DNA of 64,000 nt from UBA2589 sp965223235 (GCA_965223235.1 CBDCVV010000016.1:62001-126000); one strand, 5' to 3'; positions 24,772-34,558 are shown, counted from the stretch's first letter. Translations and numbers: made by a program. The notes: generated by a model not told the origin, from the sequence alone.

Positions 24772-27603
24772 ATGCAACGTGTGAACCGAAGCGCAGCGTG
24801 TGCCTTTGGGTTCGTTCTGCTGGCCGTGGCGGCCCTTGACGTCGAGGGTCAAGCGAGGGCGGTCACCCCAGACGACTACGACCAGTGGGAGCGACTAGGC
24901 CCAGCCACTCTCTCGCCGCGTGGAGACTGGATGGCCGTGTCGATTAGCCGAGTCGACGACGATAGTGAGCTCAGGATCCATCGTACGGATTCGGACTCCG
25001 TTGTTGTTGTGCCCTTTGGTGCGCGTCCAGCTTTCAGCGCGGACAATCTCTGGCTCGCCTACTCGATCGGCGTCTCGGAAGAGGAGCGTGAGGCGGCTCA
25101 AGAGAGAGATGAAACCGCCTACAATGACTTGGGCCTCCTCAACCTGCGGACCGGGGAGCAGACGGTGCGAGAATCGGTGCAGTCGTTCTCATTTTCGGAC
25201 GACGGTGCCTTTTTGTCCCTGCGCCGATACAAGCCGAAGGACAAAGAGAGCGCGGGCGTAGACGTGGTCGTGCACGATCTAGAACGCGGAACCGACATGG
25301 CGTTCGGGAACGTGTCCGACTTTGCGTGGCAGGAAGGCGGTTCCTTGTTGGCCATGACGAGAGACGCAGATGGCCAGGTCGGGAACGGAGTGTCTGTGTA
25401 CGACCCGACCACGGGTAGACTGAGAACGCTCGACTCGGACGAAGCCACCTATCGACGGCTCGCCTGGCGTGACGATTCTTCGGATCTCGTCGTCTTCAAG
25501 ACGTTCGAAGACGACGCCTTCGAAGACACCGCACACGTGGCGCTGGCTTGGCGTGGTCTCGCCCTCGGCGACGGGACGATGTCCTCCCTCGATCCGAGGG
25601 ATCAACCGGCCTTCCCGGCCACCATGCGCATTGTGGAGCATCGCGCACCGACCTGGTCGGCAGATGGAGCGAGCATCTTCTTCGGGATCCAAGCTAGGAT
25701 TCCAAAGCCGCCTCAGTGTGCGGACGACGAGGACGACGAGGACGGCGAAGGGGCCGAGGAGGGGAGCGCGGAAGGGGCCGACCCCGGGGACAACCCCTCG
25801 GTCGAATGCCACGACGACGACGTTGCAGGTGTCGAGATTTGGCACACACGGGACGTGGACCCCGTGCCACAACAGCGCGTGCGGGAGAGCCGGCTCCGCG
25901 AGCAGAACTTCGTTTCCGTGTGGCATCTCGATGATGGAGCCTTCGTTCAACTCGGTGACGATCTGACCGAAAACATCTCGCTGCTGGGGACGACTCCATA
26001 CGTGCTAGGTGCGAATGAGACGCCGTACGACGAGCACGCGATGTTCCGCCAACAGTTCTCGGACCTCTATGCGATCGATGCTCGGACTGGGGCCAAGCAA
26101 CTCGTCGAAGAGCGGGTAGCTCAGCTCGGAGGGTCGAGCCCGACGGGTCGCTTCGTCATCTGGTTCGACGACGAACAGTGGTACGCTCACGACCTCCGTG
26201 CGGGGACCACAGCGAACCTTACAGAGGGGTTGAACGGCACCTTTGTGAACCTCGATGTCACCCCGACCCGCGAGGAGATGCCACCCTTTGGTGTTGCGGG
26301 CTGGTTGGAGGGTGACCGCGGAGTTCTGCTGAGAACCCAATGGGACGTGTGGCACGTTCAGCTCGATGGGTCCGGTGGTGAGCGGCTGACCGATGGGGCT
26401 GACGAGGAGGTGCGCTACAACGTGCTCAACACCGACTTCGACGACGAGGTAGGTCTCGATCCGAACGCGCCGCTCTACTACTCGCTGTACAGTGAGTGGA
26501 CGAAGGAAGCGGGCTTTGGCCGGGCCGACCTGGGCGACGAGATCGAGCGGCTCGTGTGGGACGACAAGATGTTCGGGGGCTTCTTCACCCCTCTGCTCAA
26601 GGCTGAGGAGGCGGATGTTTGGGCTTTTCGCATGGAGTCGTACGATGACTCGCCCGACTGGTTTGTGGCGAACGCTTCGCTGGACTCCCCCAGGCAAGTG
26701 ACTCGTACGAACCCCTTCCAAGCCGACTTCGCATGGGGCCGCACTGAGCTCGTCGACTACCAGAACGAGTGGGGGCGTAGGCTACAGGGCGTACTGACCT
26801 ACCCGGCGGGGTACGACCCGGACGAATCGTATCCGATGATCGTGTACCACTACGAGCTCCTCTCACAGGGAATGCACCAGTACCAGGTGCCGGATCCAAC
26901 GCAGTACTACAACCAGCAGATCTGGGCCCAAGACGGATATTTCGTGCTACGCCCGGACATCGTCTACCGAGACCGGCGACCGGGGCAGTCCAACGTCGAA
27001 ACGCTCCGTCCTGCGGTGGCGGCGGCTTTAGCCCAAGCTCCCGCGATCGATGCCGAGCGGGTCGGGCTGATCGGCCATTCCTGGGGCGGCTACCAGACGA
27101 CGTACTTCGTCACACAGGATGATCTCTTCGCCTCTGCGGTGGCGGGGGCGCCGCTCACCAATCTGATGAGCATGTACCTCTCCTTCTACTGGAACAGCGG
27201 CGGTACCGACGCCCGCATCTTCGAAATAAGCCAGGGTCGCATGCAGGTGCCGTGGTGGGAGGATTGGGATTCATACGAGGCGAACTCGCCCATCCACCAC
27301 ATCGAGAACATGAATACGCCCCTCCTCATGATGTTCGGGACGAATGACGGAGCGGTCGAGTACAATCAGGGAGTGGAGTTCTACAACGCAGCTCGCCGAC
27401 TCGGGAAGCAGATGGTGATGCTCTCGTACGATGGTGAGAATCACGGGTTGGCGAGGGAACCGAATCAGCGCGATTACCAGCATCGGATCATGCAGTGGTT
27501 TGCCCACTACCTAAAAGGCGAGCCGGCGCCAGACTGGATCTCGGAAGGCGTTCCCTACCTCCTACAAAAGGATCGACTGCGCCCCAACCGTCCTATTGGA
27601 TAG
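24772..27603 (+). CDS. Exported S9 (prolyl oligopeptidase) family peptidase
   Basis: 943 residues. I use ATG 24772 (GAGAGGCAGGT box) rather than ATG 24754. A signal peptide (cleavage near VEGQ) precedes a propeller domain. The C-terminal alpha/beta hydrolase carries the triad: serine in GLIGHSWGGYQTTY, aspartate in MMFGTNDGAVE, histidine in YDGENHGLA. At about residues 318-352 a loop of acidic residues is bracketed by two cysteines (starting CADDEDDEDGEG, ending ECHDDD), unusual for the family and possibly calcium- or salt-related. Oligopeptides are the likely substrates. Its stop codon at 27601-27603 touches that of the convergent amidase gene. Confidence 0.94.
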   Translation: MQRVNRSAACAFGFVLLAVAALDVEGQARAVTPDDYDQWERLGPATLSPRGDWMAVSISRVDDDSELRIHRTDSDSVVVVPFGARPAFSADNLWLAYSIGVSEEEREAAQERDETAYNDLGLLNLRTGEQTVRESVQSFSFSDDGAFLSLRRYKPKDKESAGVDVVVHDLERGTDMAFGNVSDFAWQEGGSLLAMTRDADGQVGNGVSVYDPTTGRLRTLDSDEATYRRLAWRDDSSDLVVFKTFEDDAFEDTAHVALAWRGLALGDGTMSSLDPRDQPAFPATMRIVEHRAPTWSADGASIFFGIQARIPKPPQCADDEDDEDGEGAEEGSAEGADPGDNPSVECHDDDVAGVEIWHTRDVDPVPQQRVRESRLREQNFVSVWHLDDGAFVQLGDDLTENISLLGTTPYVLGANETPYDEHAMFRQQFSDLYAIDARTGAKQLVEERVAQLGGSSPTGRFVIWFDDEQWYAHDLRAGTTANLTEGLNGTFVNLDVTPTREEMPPFGVAGWLEGDRGVLLRTQWDVWHVQLDGSGGERLTDGADEEVRYNVLNTDFDDEVGLDPNAPLYYSLYSEWTKEAGFGRADLGDEIERLVWDDKMFGGFFTPLLKAEEADVWAFRMESYDDSPDWFVANASLDSPRQVTRTNPFQADFAWGRTELVDYQNEWGRRLQGVLTYPAGYDPDESYPMIVYHYELLSQGMHQYQVPDPTQYYNQQIWAQDGYFVLRPDIVYRDRRPGQSNVETLRPAVAAALAQAPAIDAERVGLIGHSWGGYQTTYFVTQDDLFASAVAGAPLTNLMSMYLSFYWNSGGTDARIFEISQGRMQVPWWEDWDSYEANSPIHHIENMNTPLLMMFGTNDGAVEYNQGVEFYNAARRLGKQMVMLSYDGENHGLAREPNQRDYQHRIMQWFAHYLKGEPAPDWISEGVPYLLQKDRLRPNRPIG

Positions 27604-29013
27604 TTAGGGCAGAGGTGGGCGCCCTAGCCGTTGGGCGCCGGTGCCGAGGACGCGCTCGCATGCGAGCGCGATACCGAGGAGTGCCTCGTCGTCACCTCCC
27701 CGAGCTACGAGTTGGAGACCGACCGGCATCCGTTCCTCATCGAGTCCTACGGGAATCGAGATGGCGCACAAGCCGAGCAGGTTGACCGGGCAGGTGGGAC
27801 GAAGGGTCGCTCTGTTGACTTCGCCGTATCTGTCGAGGTCGGCGAGCACCTCCGCGACAGGAGGCGCGGTGATGAGATTCCCGGGCAAGACGATCACGTC
27901 GGCTTCGGCGAAGAGCGTCTCCGCGAAAGCTGCCATCCGTCGCTGGGCCGCGATCGCATCGCGATACTCTGGCCCGTCCAAGGGGTGCGCTCCACGAAGA
28001 CGGTCGCCGACGATTGGGTGGAGAATCGGCGGCCATTCAGGAAGGCTCTCGCTCAAGAAGGCGGAGATTTCGGCCTGCCCGATCCCCCCGGTCATGTAGA
28101 GAACCTCTGCGTCGTCCAAGAGTGGTGCCACGACCCGTCTCGTGGTTGCCCCGGCAGCCTCCAGCTCTTCGAGTGCACTCTCCAACACGTCTCGAATCGG
28201 AGGGGCGCACGCCTCCCAGAGTGTGCATTCGGGAACCCCGACCCGAAGCTCTTCCAGGGAGGACGTCGAGAGGGCGTCGAGCAACAGCTGCGGCTTCCCC
28301 CATTGGGGGTCGACCGATCCGTAAAACCAGATCGAGTCCTCCACCGAGCGCGTGAGCGCGCCCACTGTATCGAACGTGGTGCTGAGAGGGACGACCCCAT
28401 CGGTCGGCCAGAGTCCCTTCGTCGTCTTGTGCCCCACGACCCCGGTGAAGGCTGCGGGAATGCGGATCGAGCCACCCGTGTCCGAACCCAGCGCGAGTAG
28501 CGCAGACCCTTCCCAAAGGGAAACGCCGGCTCCGCATGATGAGCCCCCCGGAATCCGAGGCTCATCGTGACTCCAGGGATTTCGGGGAGTACCCCAGTGT
28601 GGGTTTGCCCCAACGCCACCGTATGCGAACTCGACCGTGTGCGTCTTTCCCATGACCACCGCTCCCGCCTTTCGGAGCCTAGACACGAGCCAGGCATCCT
28701 TCGACCAGCGTTCCGGTGGGAGAGGGCGAATGGAGCCTGCGTGAGTTGGCCAACCCTCCACGCCAAAGATGTCTTTCACAGAGACCGGGACACCGGCGAG
28801 AGGTAGTTCCTTCCCCTGTCCGATGGCCCGATCTACTTGGTCCGCCTGCGCGAGCGCGCTCGGGCCGTCGAACATGACCCACGCGTCGAGCCCACCGGAC
28901 TGTTCATGCCGGTCGATTGCCGCGCTGACTAAGGCGTGGGCGCTGCACTGTCCCGCAGACACGGCAGCCACCAACTCGGCAAGAGACCCGGAGAGGAGGG
29001 GCTCCGCGACCAC
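27604..29013 (-). CDS. Amidase (amidase signature family), probably cytoplasmic
   Basis: 469 residues, no signal peptide. Triad region: lysine in GVPVSVKDIFGVEG, IPGGSSCGAGVSL, and SDTGGSIRIPAAFTGVVGHKTT. The usual GGSSGGS motif is here GGSSCGAG, with a cysteine in place of one serine/glycine. Start GTG 29013 lies five bases after the yajQ stop, so the two form an operon. Relatives include indole-acetamide hydrolase-like and allophanate-type amidases; substrate cannot be chosen. It could finish amides imported after extracellular hydrolysis by the upstream block (inference). Confidence 0.92.
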   Translation of the reverse strand: MVAEPLLSGSLAELVAAVSAGQCSAHALVSAAIDRHEQSGGLDAWVMFDGPSALAQADQVDRAIGQGKELPLAGVPVSVKDIFGVEGWPTHAGSIRPLPPERWSKDAWLVSRLRKAGAVVMGKTHTVEFAYGGVGANPHWGTPRNPWSHDEPRIPGGSSCGAGVSLWEGSALLALGSDTGGSIRIPAAFTGVVGHKTTKGLWPTDGVVPLSTTFDTVGALTRSVEDSIWFYGSVDPQWGKPQLLLDALSTSSLEELRVGVPECTLWEACAPPIRDVLESALEELEAAGATTRRVVAPLLDDAEVLYMTGGIGQAEISAFLSESLPEWPPILHPIVGDRLRGAHPLDGPEYRDAIAAQRRMAAFAETLFAEADVIVLPGNLITAPPVAEVLADLDRYGEVNRATLRPTCPVNLLGLCAISIPVGLDEERMPVGLQLVARGGDDEALLGIALACERVLGTGAQRLGRPPLP

Positions 29014-29018
29014 GGTTC

Positions 29019-29519
29019 TTACCGGTAGTTCCCGAACATCAACTCGACGCCATAGTCCTTGGGCTTGAGAAAGGCGATTACCTCTTGGAGTACATCACGA
29101 GAGGGAGACGTGACCCGTACTTCGTCGCCTTGGATCTGGACCTGCACCTTTTTGAAGCCCCCATCGCGGATGTCTTTGGAGATGCGTTTTCCGGTGTCTT
29201 GATCGATTCCGGACTTGAAGGACACGAGCATCCGGGCCCTGCCGAGTGAGCCGACCTCGACACTGCCCTCGTCGATGTTCTTCAGGGGGACCTGCCGGCG
29301 GCTGAGCTTCTCCCTCAACACGTTCATGAGTTGGCTGAGTCGATACTCGTCATCGGCCTCGAGCTTCACGGCTCCGGCTTCGCGATCGAAGTCCAACTCA
29401 CACTTCGTACCCTTGAAGTCGTATCTCGTGAGCGTCTCTTTGATGGCTTGGTTCACGGCGTTGTCGACCTCTTGAAGGTCGACACTCGTGGAGATGTCAA
29501 AGGATTGTTTCTTCGCCAT
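29019..29519 (-). CDS. yajQ: YajQ family nucleotide-binding protein
   Basis: 166 residues. Start ATG 29519 gives MAKKQSFDISTSVDLQEVDN, the conserved YajQ opening. The fold is two ferredoxin-like halves: RYDFKGTKCELDFDR, then VGSLGRARMLVSFKSGID and KVQVQIQGDEVRVTS, and the C-terminal RDVLQEVIAFLKPKDYGVELMFGNYR. YajQ proteins bind nucleotides and RNA, and in some pathogens cyclic di-GMP. An open frame upstream to 29951 has no family residues. It is the first gene of a two-gene operon with the amidase and is divergent from the barrel protein gene at 29637. Confidence 0.95.
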   Translation of the reverse strand: MAKKQSFDISTSVDLQEVDNAVNQAIKETLTRYDFKGTKCELDFDREAGAVKLEADDEYRLSQLMNVLREKLSRRQVPLKNIDEGSVEVGSLGRARMLVSFKSGIDQDTGKRISKDIRDGGFKKVQVQIQGDEVRVTSPSRDVLQEVIAFLKPKDYGVELMFGNYR

Positions 29520-29636
29520 GTCGTCGGATGGAGTGGGGTGGCACGGTTCGTGAAGGTAGATAGAGGCGTGCGGCCAGGCACCTGTGCATCGGGGCCGGCC
29601 ATCGAAGATGGATCGAGTCTGAACGGGGGGGAGTGG

Positions 29637-30131
29637 ATGAGGGGGTGGGTAGTGGGAGCGTGGGTAGCGGTGTGCGTGCTGGTGGGGACCGAGCCCGTGC
29701 GGGCTCAGCTGAGTGTCGGGCCCCAGGTAGCGATGATCTCTGGTCTCGATGAAGCTTCGGGCCTGAATGGGGACTTCGGGTTGGGGGTGCGCGTGGGGCT
29801 CGAACCGCCGGGTATGCCGGTCGGAGCGTTCCTGTCCGGCACCTACTTTTTCCCGTCGGACGAGGAGCTGTCGTATTACACCCTGTCGCTGGGGGGCAAG
29901 CTCGGGATCCCTCTCCAGCTGGTATACCCCTACCTCGTCGCCGGTGTACAACGCCGATCTCGATCGGTGGGCGGCATCTCGGATGCCGAGAATGGAGCTT
30001 TCTTGGGGTTGGGCGTGCAGATCGTGAAGGTGTTCGTCGAAGGCTCGGTGGAATTCAATCGGGATGATCCCGGCGTGCCCGACTTCGACAACGACCCTAT
30101 CGTATTCCGCGTCGGGTTCTCGATACGCTAG
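29637..30131 (+). CDS. Small secreted/outer-membrane beta-barrel protein
   Basis: 164 residues from ATG 29637, with a GGGGGGGAG box just upstream. The signal peptide ends near PVRAQ. The mature part alternates hydrophobic and polar residues with glycines (LGVRVGLEPPGMPVGAFLSG, YPYLVAGVQRRSRSVGG) and ends in a strand IVFRVGFSIR. Probably an 8-stranded barrel. Family not recognised. A longer frame back to 29331 is antisense to yajQ and rejected. Confidence 0.65.
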   Translation: MRGWVVGAWVAVCVLVGTEPVRAQLSVGPQVAMISGLDEASGLNGDFGLGVRVGLEPPGMPVGAFLSGTYFFPSDEELSYYTLSLGGKLGIPLQLVYPYLVAGVQRRSRSVGGISDAENGAFLGLGVQIVKVFVEGSVEFNRDDPGVPDFDNDPIVFRVGFSIR

Positions 30132-30192
30132 TGGACTCAGCGCGCCGTCCAGTCCTCTAGGTCATCGAATCGCAACTGTATGGGGAGGGTCG

Positions 30193-31884
30193 ATGCGGAG
30201 TAGCCTTCGCGCCGCGGTCGGAGTCGTCATGCTCGGCTCGGTGTGGATACCAGCTGTGGTGTCCGGCCAAGAAGCGGACGTGTCCGCACTCGAGGACGGG
30301 GTCTCCGAGCTAACTCGTGTGCAGCAGGAGTTGAGCCGGATCGCGACGTTGACGGAGGAAGGCGCGGATTCGACGCTCGTTGCCCTTCAGCTCTGGCTAC
30401 GGTGGCAAGAACACCATCGAGCCGTGCGCCGGCTGGCCGACGTGCTCAGCGCCACCGACGGTGGTGGAGAGGCCGCACGTACATCACTCCGGTCGGCGCT
30501 CTCGGATGAGCTGGGCGCCTTTCCTCCCTGGGTGGGTCGTCTCGACGGCGCGGCGACCCGACTGAGGGATGCGAGTGCCGGCAGCGCGGGCTCGGACCGG
30601 GTAGCGTTGGAAGTCGACTTGAGCCGGTCCGTGGCTCGCGCAGATACGCTCATCATGTCGATCGGCGACGCGGTCGAATGGTCCGACTCCCTCGGTTTCC
30701 CGATCGGCTCGGCGGGTACGCAACTTGAGACCACTCTACGCGAGCGAGCGAGGCTCACGAACGCGCTCGTAGAGGAGTCTCTCTTCCAGATCGAAGATTT
30801 TCGGGAGCGACGCTCCGTCGTAGGAATCGACACGACATCTGTCGACCTGACCGTAGCTGCGATTCAGGAGCGTCTAACCACGATGAGTCGGAGTCTCGAG
30901 ATCACCGCCACGGAGCTCGAGCGACGCGGAGTGGACGCTTCCGCGTACAGGCAGACCGTCGTCATGGCGACCGGTGCCCTCACCCCGGAGGACCTCAATA
31001 CCCAGGTGATTGGTGGCTTGGTATCCGAGTGGTGGGAACGGGCGTCGTCTTGGGTGCGGGAAAACGCCGGCTCGATGTTGATGCGCCTTCTTGGCATCGT
31101 GGCAGTCATCTTTGCCGCATCACGACTGGTCGGAGTCGCGCGCGGGTTGGCGAAGCGACTCGTGGATCGGTTCACACTAACGAGCCTGATCCAGAACCTC
31201 GTGGTATCCGGCGTCGGAAAGCTCGTCTGGCTTGTAGCCCTGTTCGCGGTCCTCTCGCTCATGGGCTTCGATCTGGGGCCGATGTTGGCCGGTTTGGGGA
31301 TCGCCGGTTTCGTGATTGGCTTCGCGCTGCAAGACACGCTGTCGAACTTCGCGGCCGGAATGATGATCATGATCTACCGGCCCTTCGATGTTGGCGACTT
31401 TGTGACGGCTGGCGGAGTCACCGGGGATGTCCAGGACCTCACGCTTGTGTCGACGCTCATTCGGACCCGAGACAATCAGCGCATCATTGTCCCGAATGCG
31501 AGCGTGTGGGGGCAGGTCATCAACAACGCGACCGCGGAGTCGATCCGGCGCGTGGATCTTGTATTCGGAGTGTCGTACTCCGACGATGTCGATCGCGCGC
31601 GGGAGGTTTTGGAGTCCGTTCTGGCGCAAGACGACTTCGTGCTCGACGATCCCGAACCCGTCGTCCGTGTGAGCAACCTGGGCGCATCTTCTGTCGACTT
31701 GGTATGCCGCCCATGGTGCCGAACCGATGACTATTGGGAGGCGTACTGGAGCGTGACCCGCGCGGTCAAGAAGAGATTCGACGCGGAGGGCATCTCCTTC
31801 CCCTTCCCGCAACGGGATGTGCATCTGTACCACGAGACGTCCATCCCTCCCCTCGATCCGTTTTCTGGAAAGCCGACTGAATGA
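30193..31884 (+). CDS. Mechanosensitive ion channel, MscS family
   Basis: 563 residues. ATG 30193 follows GGGGAGGG. A signal peptide (cleavage near VVSGQ) precedes a helical, probably coiled-coil periplasmic domain of about 250 residues, then a transmembrane helix MLMRLLGIVAVIFAASRLVGVA. The MscS pore helix is GPMLAGLGIAGFVIGFALQD and continues into NFAAGMMIMIYRPFDVGDFV. The beta domain and cytoplasmic vestibule follow (RDNQRIIVPNASVWG...). It releases solutes on hypo-osmotic shock. Its stop overlaps the next start (ATGA at 31881). Confidence 0.94.
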   Translation: MRSSLRAAVGVVMLGSVWIPAVVSGQEADVSALEDGVSELTRVQQELSRIATLTEEGADSTLVALQLWLRWQEHHRAVRRLADVLSATDGGGEAARTSLRSALSDELGAFPPWVGRLDGAATRLRDASAGSAGSDRVALEVDLSRSVARADTLIMSIGDAVEWSDSLGFPIGSAGTQLETTLRERARLTNALVEESLFQIEDFRERRSVVGIDTTSVDLTVAAIQERLTTMSRSLEITATELERRGVDASAYRQTVVMATGALTPEDLNTQVIGGLVSEWWERASSWVRENAGSMLMRLLGIVAVIFAASRLVGVARGLAKRLVDRFTLTSLIQNLVVSGVGKLVWLVALFAVLSLMGFDLGPMLAGLGIAGFVIGFALQDTLSNFAAGMMIMIYRPFDVGDFVTAGGVTGDVQDLTLVSTLIRTRDNQRIIVPNASVWGQVINNATAESIRRVDLVFGVSYSDDVDRAREVLESVLAQDDFVLDDPEPVVRVSNLGASSVDLVCRPWCRTDDYWEAYWSVTRAVKKRFDAEGISFPFPQRDVHLYHETSIPPLDPFSGKPTE

Positions 31885-32609
31885 GGAATCTGGTGCGTGC
31901 CTGCTTCGTCCTGCTGGCGTTGGCCGCGGCAGCGTGTGGGCCGGAGGAAGGGACCGACAAGGCTCCGGAGCCGACTGTCGAGGTCGGGCCGGAGGCTCCT
32001 TCCTCGTCGACCACAGTACTTAGGGGTTTCCTAGAGTTGGGTCCCGAGGTCCGCCGTCTCACGGTGTGCGGAGAAGAGGATCCACTTTGGGTCATCCCGA
32101 TCGACGGGGTGACGCAGGCGTACGACGAACTGGCTCGGGATCCGTACGATCCGGTTTTCGTAGAGGTAGACGCGACTCTAGGACCGGCACCCGAAACTGG
32201 CTTCGGAGCGGATCATGCGGGGCTGGCGACGTTGCGCGCGCTCCGGCGAGCCGAAGCCGCTTCGGAGGGATTCGGTTGTGAGGAGGACTTGTCGTCCTTC
32301 GTCTTTAGAGCCGCCGGACAAGAGCCGTTCTGGCACCTTCGGGTGACACCGGCGGCCGTGATTCTTTCCACGCCCGATGTCCCGGAGACGGTGTTCGACC
32401 CGGCCGCGCCCGTGTTCAGAGATGGCGGGTGGGACTACGCCACGTCCGCTAGCGGCCCGGAGACGCTGACTCTGCAGCTCGAGGTCCGCCCCGGACGATG
32501 TCGCGACTCGATGTCCGGTGCCTGGTTCTCGTGGGACGCCACCCTCCGGGTCGGCGACGAAGTACGCGTAGGGTGTGCCTGGGAGGGTGGGTTGGCCCCT
32601 AGGCAGTAG
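31881..32609 (+). CDS. COG3650-like lipoprotein
   Basis: 242 residues; lipoprotein signal with AAAACGPE. The N-terminal domain LRGFLELGPEVRRLTVCGEEDPLWVI resembles the NlpE/META-type oligosaccharide-binding fold. The C-terminal domain has GQEPFWHLRVTPAAVILS, then CRDSMSGAWFSWDATLRV and GCAWEG, the hallmark of COG3650 proteins. Paired cysteines may form disulfides. Translationally coupled to the MscS gene, so possibly an envelope-stress partner (inference). Function of COG3650 is unknown. Confidence 0.8.
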   Translation: MRNLVRACFVLLALAAAACGPEEGTDKAPEPTVEVGPEAPSSSTTVLRGFLELGPEVRRLTVCGEEDPLWVIPIDGVTQAYDELARDPYDPVFVEVDATLGPAPETGFGADHAGLATLRALRRAEAASEGFGCEEDLSSFVFRAAGQEPFWHLRVTPAAVILSTPDVPETVFDPAAPVFRDGGWDYATSASGPETLTLQLEVRPGRCRDSMSGAWFSWDATLRVGDEVRVGCAWEGGLAPRQ

Positions 32610-32618
32610 CCACTGCCT

Positions 32619-34388
32619 TCAGATTCGCGCCTGAACCGTGTAGAGCTGGTGATACCTGCCTTCCTTCGCGATAAGCTCCTCGTGCTTACCACGCTCCACG
32701 ATGTGTCCGTCTTCCAGAACCAGGATCAGATCGGCTCGCTGAATCGTAGACAAGCGGTGCGCGATCACGATCGTGGTTCGGTCACGAAGCAGGTCGTCCA
32801 AGCTCGCCTGGATGAGCGCTTCGCTCTCCGTGTCGAGGCTCGAGGTCGCTTCGTCGAGAAGTAAGATGCGGGGATTGGCCAGGAGTGCCCGAGCGATGGT
32901 AACGCGTTGTCGTTGCCCCCCGCTCAACTTGACTCCGCGTTCCCCGATGACCGTCTCCAAGCCGTCTGGGAAACGATCTGAGAACTCGGTGACGTACGCT
33001 TTGGCCGCTGCCTCATCCACTTCAGCGTCCGAGGCTCCAGGTCGCGCGAACCGAAGGTTCTCCCGGATCGTGCCATCGAAGAGGAAGTCCTCCTGGAAGA
33101 CGAGGCCCAGCTGCTTTCGGTAGGTCGACAGTTGCACGGTACGGAGGTCGACTCCGTCGACGAGTACGCGTCCGGAGTCCGGCGTGAGGAAGGAGGCCGC
33201 GAGCCCCGCCATCGTCGACTTACCGGAGCCAGAACTTCCGACCAAGGCGACGACCATCCCGGGGGCGGCCTCGAACGACACCCCCTTCAGAACTGGCTTG
33301 TCTTCTTCATATGCAAAGCGGACATCATCGAAGATGATCGTCCCCTCAACCTCCGGCATGGTGACGGTGCGCGCGGGGTCGTCGTCTTCCCGCTTCCATG
33401 CGAGTATCTCCGCCGTGCGATCAAGACCGGCGAACGCCTCCGTCATCTGGGTTCCGATATTCGCCATCTGAATCACCGGCGCGATCAGGTAGCCGAGAAA
33501 GAGCATGAACGCCACGAGGTCCCCCGTGGAGATGACGTCCTGGCTGACCAACCAACTCCCGTACCCCAAGACCATTACGGCCGCGGTTCCCATGAAGAGC
33601 GTTCCGAGCGCCGTGACAGCCGTCGACGTGGTGAGGGTTGTCTTCACGTTGTCGAAGATTCGTAGAACGCCGGTCAGGAAGATCTCGCCCTCCTTCTCGA
33701 TGGCGTGGAACCCCTTGATCACACGAATCCCACCGAGCGCTTCGGTAAGTCGTCCCGTCACCTCCGCTCGGATCTTGCCACGCTCGCGGAACGCCGGTCG
33801 GAGGGTTTTGAACGCGCGCGTCGACACGAACCCGAAGGCCGCGAGCGGGACCAGTGCCATCGTCGTCATGACGAGGTTCGTTCCAACCAGAAACGCGAAG
33901 GCAGCGATGGCCGTGACCGTTCCACCTACGAGCTGGACGAGACCTGTGCCGACCAGATTCCGCACCCCCTCGACGTCATCCATGATGCGGGACACGAGCT
34001 CCCCGGTCTTCGTGTTGTCGAAGACCCGAACGGGTAGCTGGAGCACGTGTTGTTGAACTTGCGCTCGAAGGTGAGCGATCAAGTTCTGGGCTTCGACGGA
34101 GAGAAGAATCGTCAGTCCGAACGACGTCGCTGCCTGGATCATGATGGCAACGGTCACCGCCCCGAGGATCGGGTAGAGCTGCGTCGGGTCGCTCGGGGGC
34201 TGCCCTGATCCCGGTGGCGGGAGGGCATCAACGATGTACTTCGAGGCCAGCGGGAGTGCGAGACCGGACACTCGGTTTACGAAGATCAAGAGCAGGCCGA
34301 AGCTCAGTAGCCTCTTCCGAGGCCATATGATCTCCCGGAAGGCGTGCCGGAGCGAAGAGCCCGAGATCTTTTTCGACGGTTTCGACAT
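32619..34388 (-). CDS. ABC exporter, fused permease-ATPase (MsbA-like)
   Basis: 589 residues: six transmembrane helices in the first 320 (LLSFGLLLIFVNRVSGLALP onward) and a nucleotide-binding domain with Walker A GSSGSGKST, Q-loop LGLVFQEDFLFDGTI, signature LSGGQRQR, Walker B ILLLDEATSSLD and H-loop IAHRLST. It works as a homodimer and exports a lipid, drug or peptide. It is transcribed away from leuS; its 3' end converges with the COG3650 gene nine bases apart. Substrate unknown. Confidence 0.94.
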   Translation of the reverse strand: MSKPSKKISGSSLRHAFREIIWPRKRLLSFGLLLIFVNRVSGLALPLASKYIVDALPPPGSGQPPSDPTQLYPILGAVTVAIMIQAATSFGLTILLSVEAQNLIAHLRAQVQQHVLQLPVRVFDNTKTGELVSRIMDDVEGVRNLVGTGLVQLVGGTVTAIAAFAFLVGTNLVMTTMALVPLAAFGFVSTRAFKTLRPAFRERGKIRAEVTGRLTEALGGIRVIKGFHAIEKEGEIFLTGVLRIFDNVKTTLTTSTAVTALGTLFMGTAAVMVLGYGSWLVSQDVISTGDLVAFMLFLGYLIAPVIQMANIGTQMTEAFAGLDRTAEILAWKREDDDPARTVTMPEVEGTIIFDDVRFAYEEDKPVLKGVSFEAAPGMVVALVGSSGSGKSTMAGLAASFLTPDSGRVLVDGVDLRTVQLSTYRKQLGLVFQEDFLFDGTIRENLRFARPGASDAEVDEAAAKAYVTEFSDRFPDGLETVIGERGVKLSGGQRQRVTIARALLANPRILLLDEATSSLDTESEALIQASLDDLLRDRTTIVIAHRLSTIQRADLILVLEDGHIVERGKHEELIAKEGRYHQLYTVQARI

Positions 34389-34511
34389 GGTCGCGGAAGA
34401 TACACTATCATTCCCACTCTGCGGACTGTGGGCCTGAGGAACGGGTGGCGTCCCCTTGGGACCTATTCTCGCCCCGTGTAGCTTTTCGCGTTCCTCCCAC
34501 TGGTTCTGGCA

Positions 34512-34527
34512 CCCGAGCGAGCTCGGG
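34512..34527. other. Short hairpin in the leuS upstream region
   Basis: A 7-bp perfect stem with 2-base spacer, 31 bases upstream of the leuS start, in the 170-base divergent intergenic region. No T-box or attenuator leader peptide is visible. It may only be a UTR fold. Confidence 0.3.
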
Positions 34528-34558
34528 ACGCGGGACGGTGAAGCCCCGAAGATGAACT

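Noticed and set aside
29331..29636. Upstream extension of the barrel protein gene
   Set aside because: It is antisense to yajQ, and the signal peptide begins only at 29637.
34389..34558. T-box or leucine attenuator before leuS
   Set aside because: No specifier loop, no T-box sequence, no leucine-rich leader frame and no terminator are visible; only a short hairpin.
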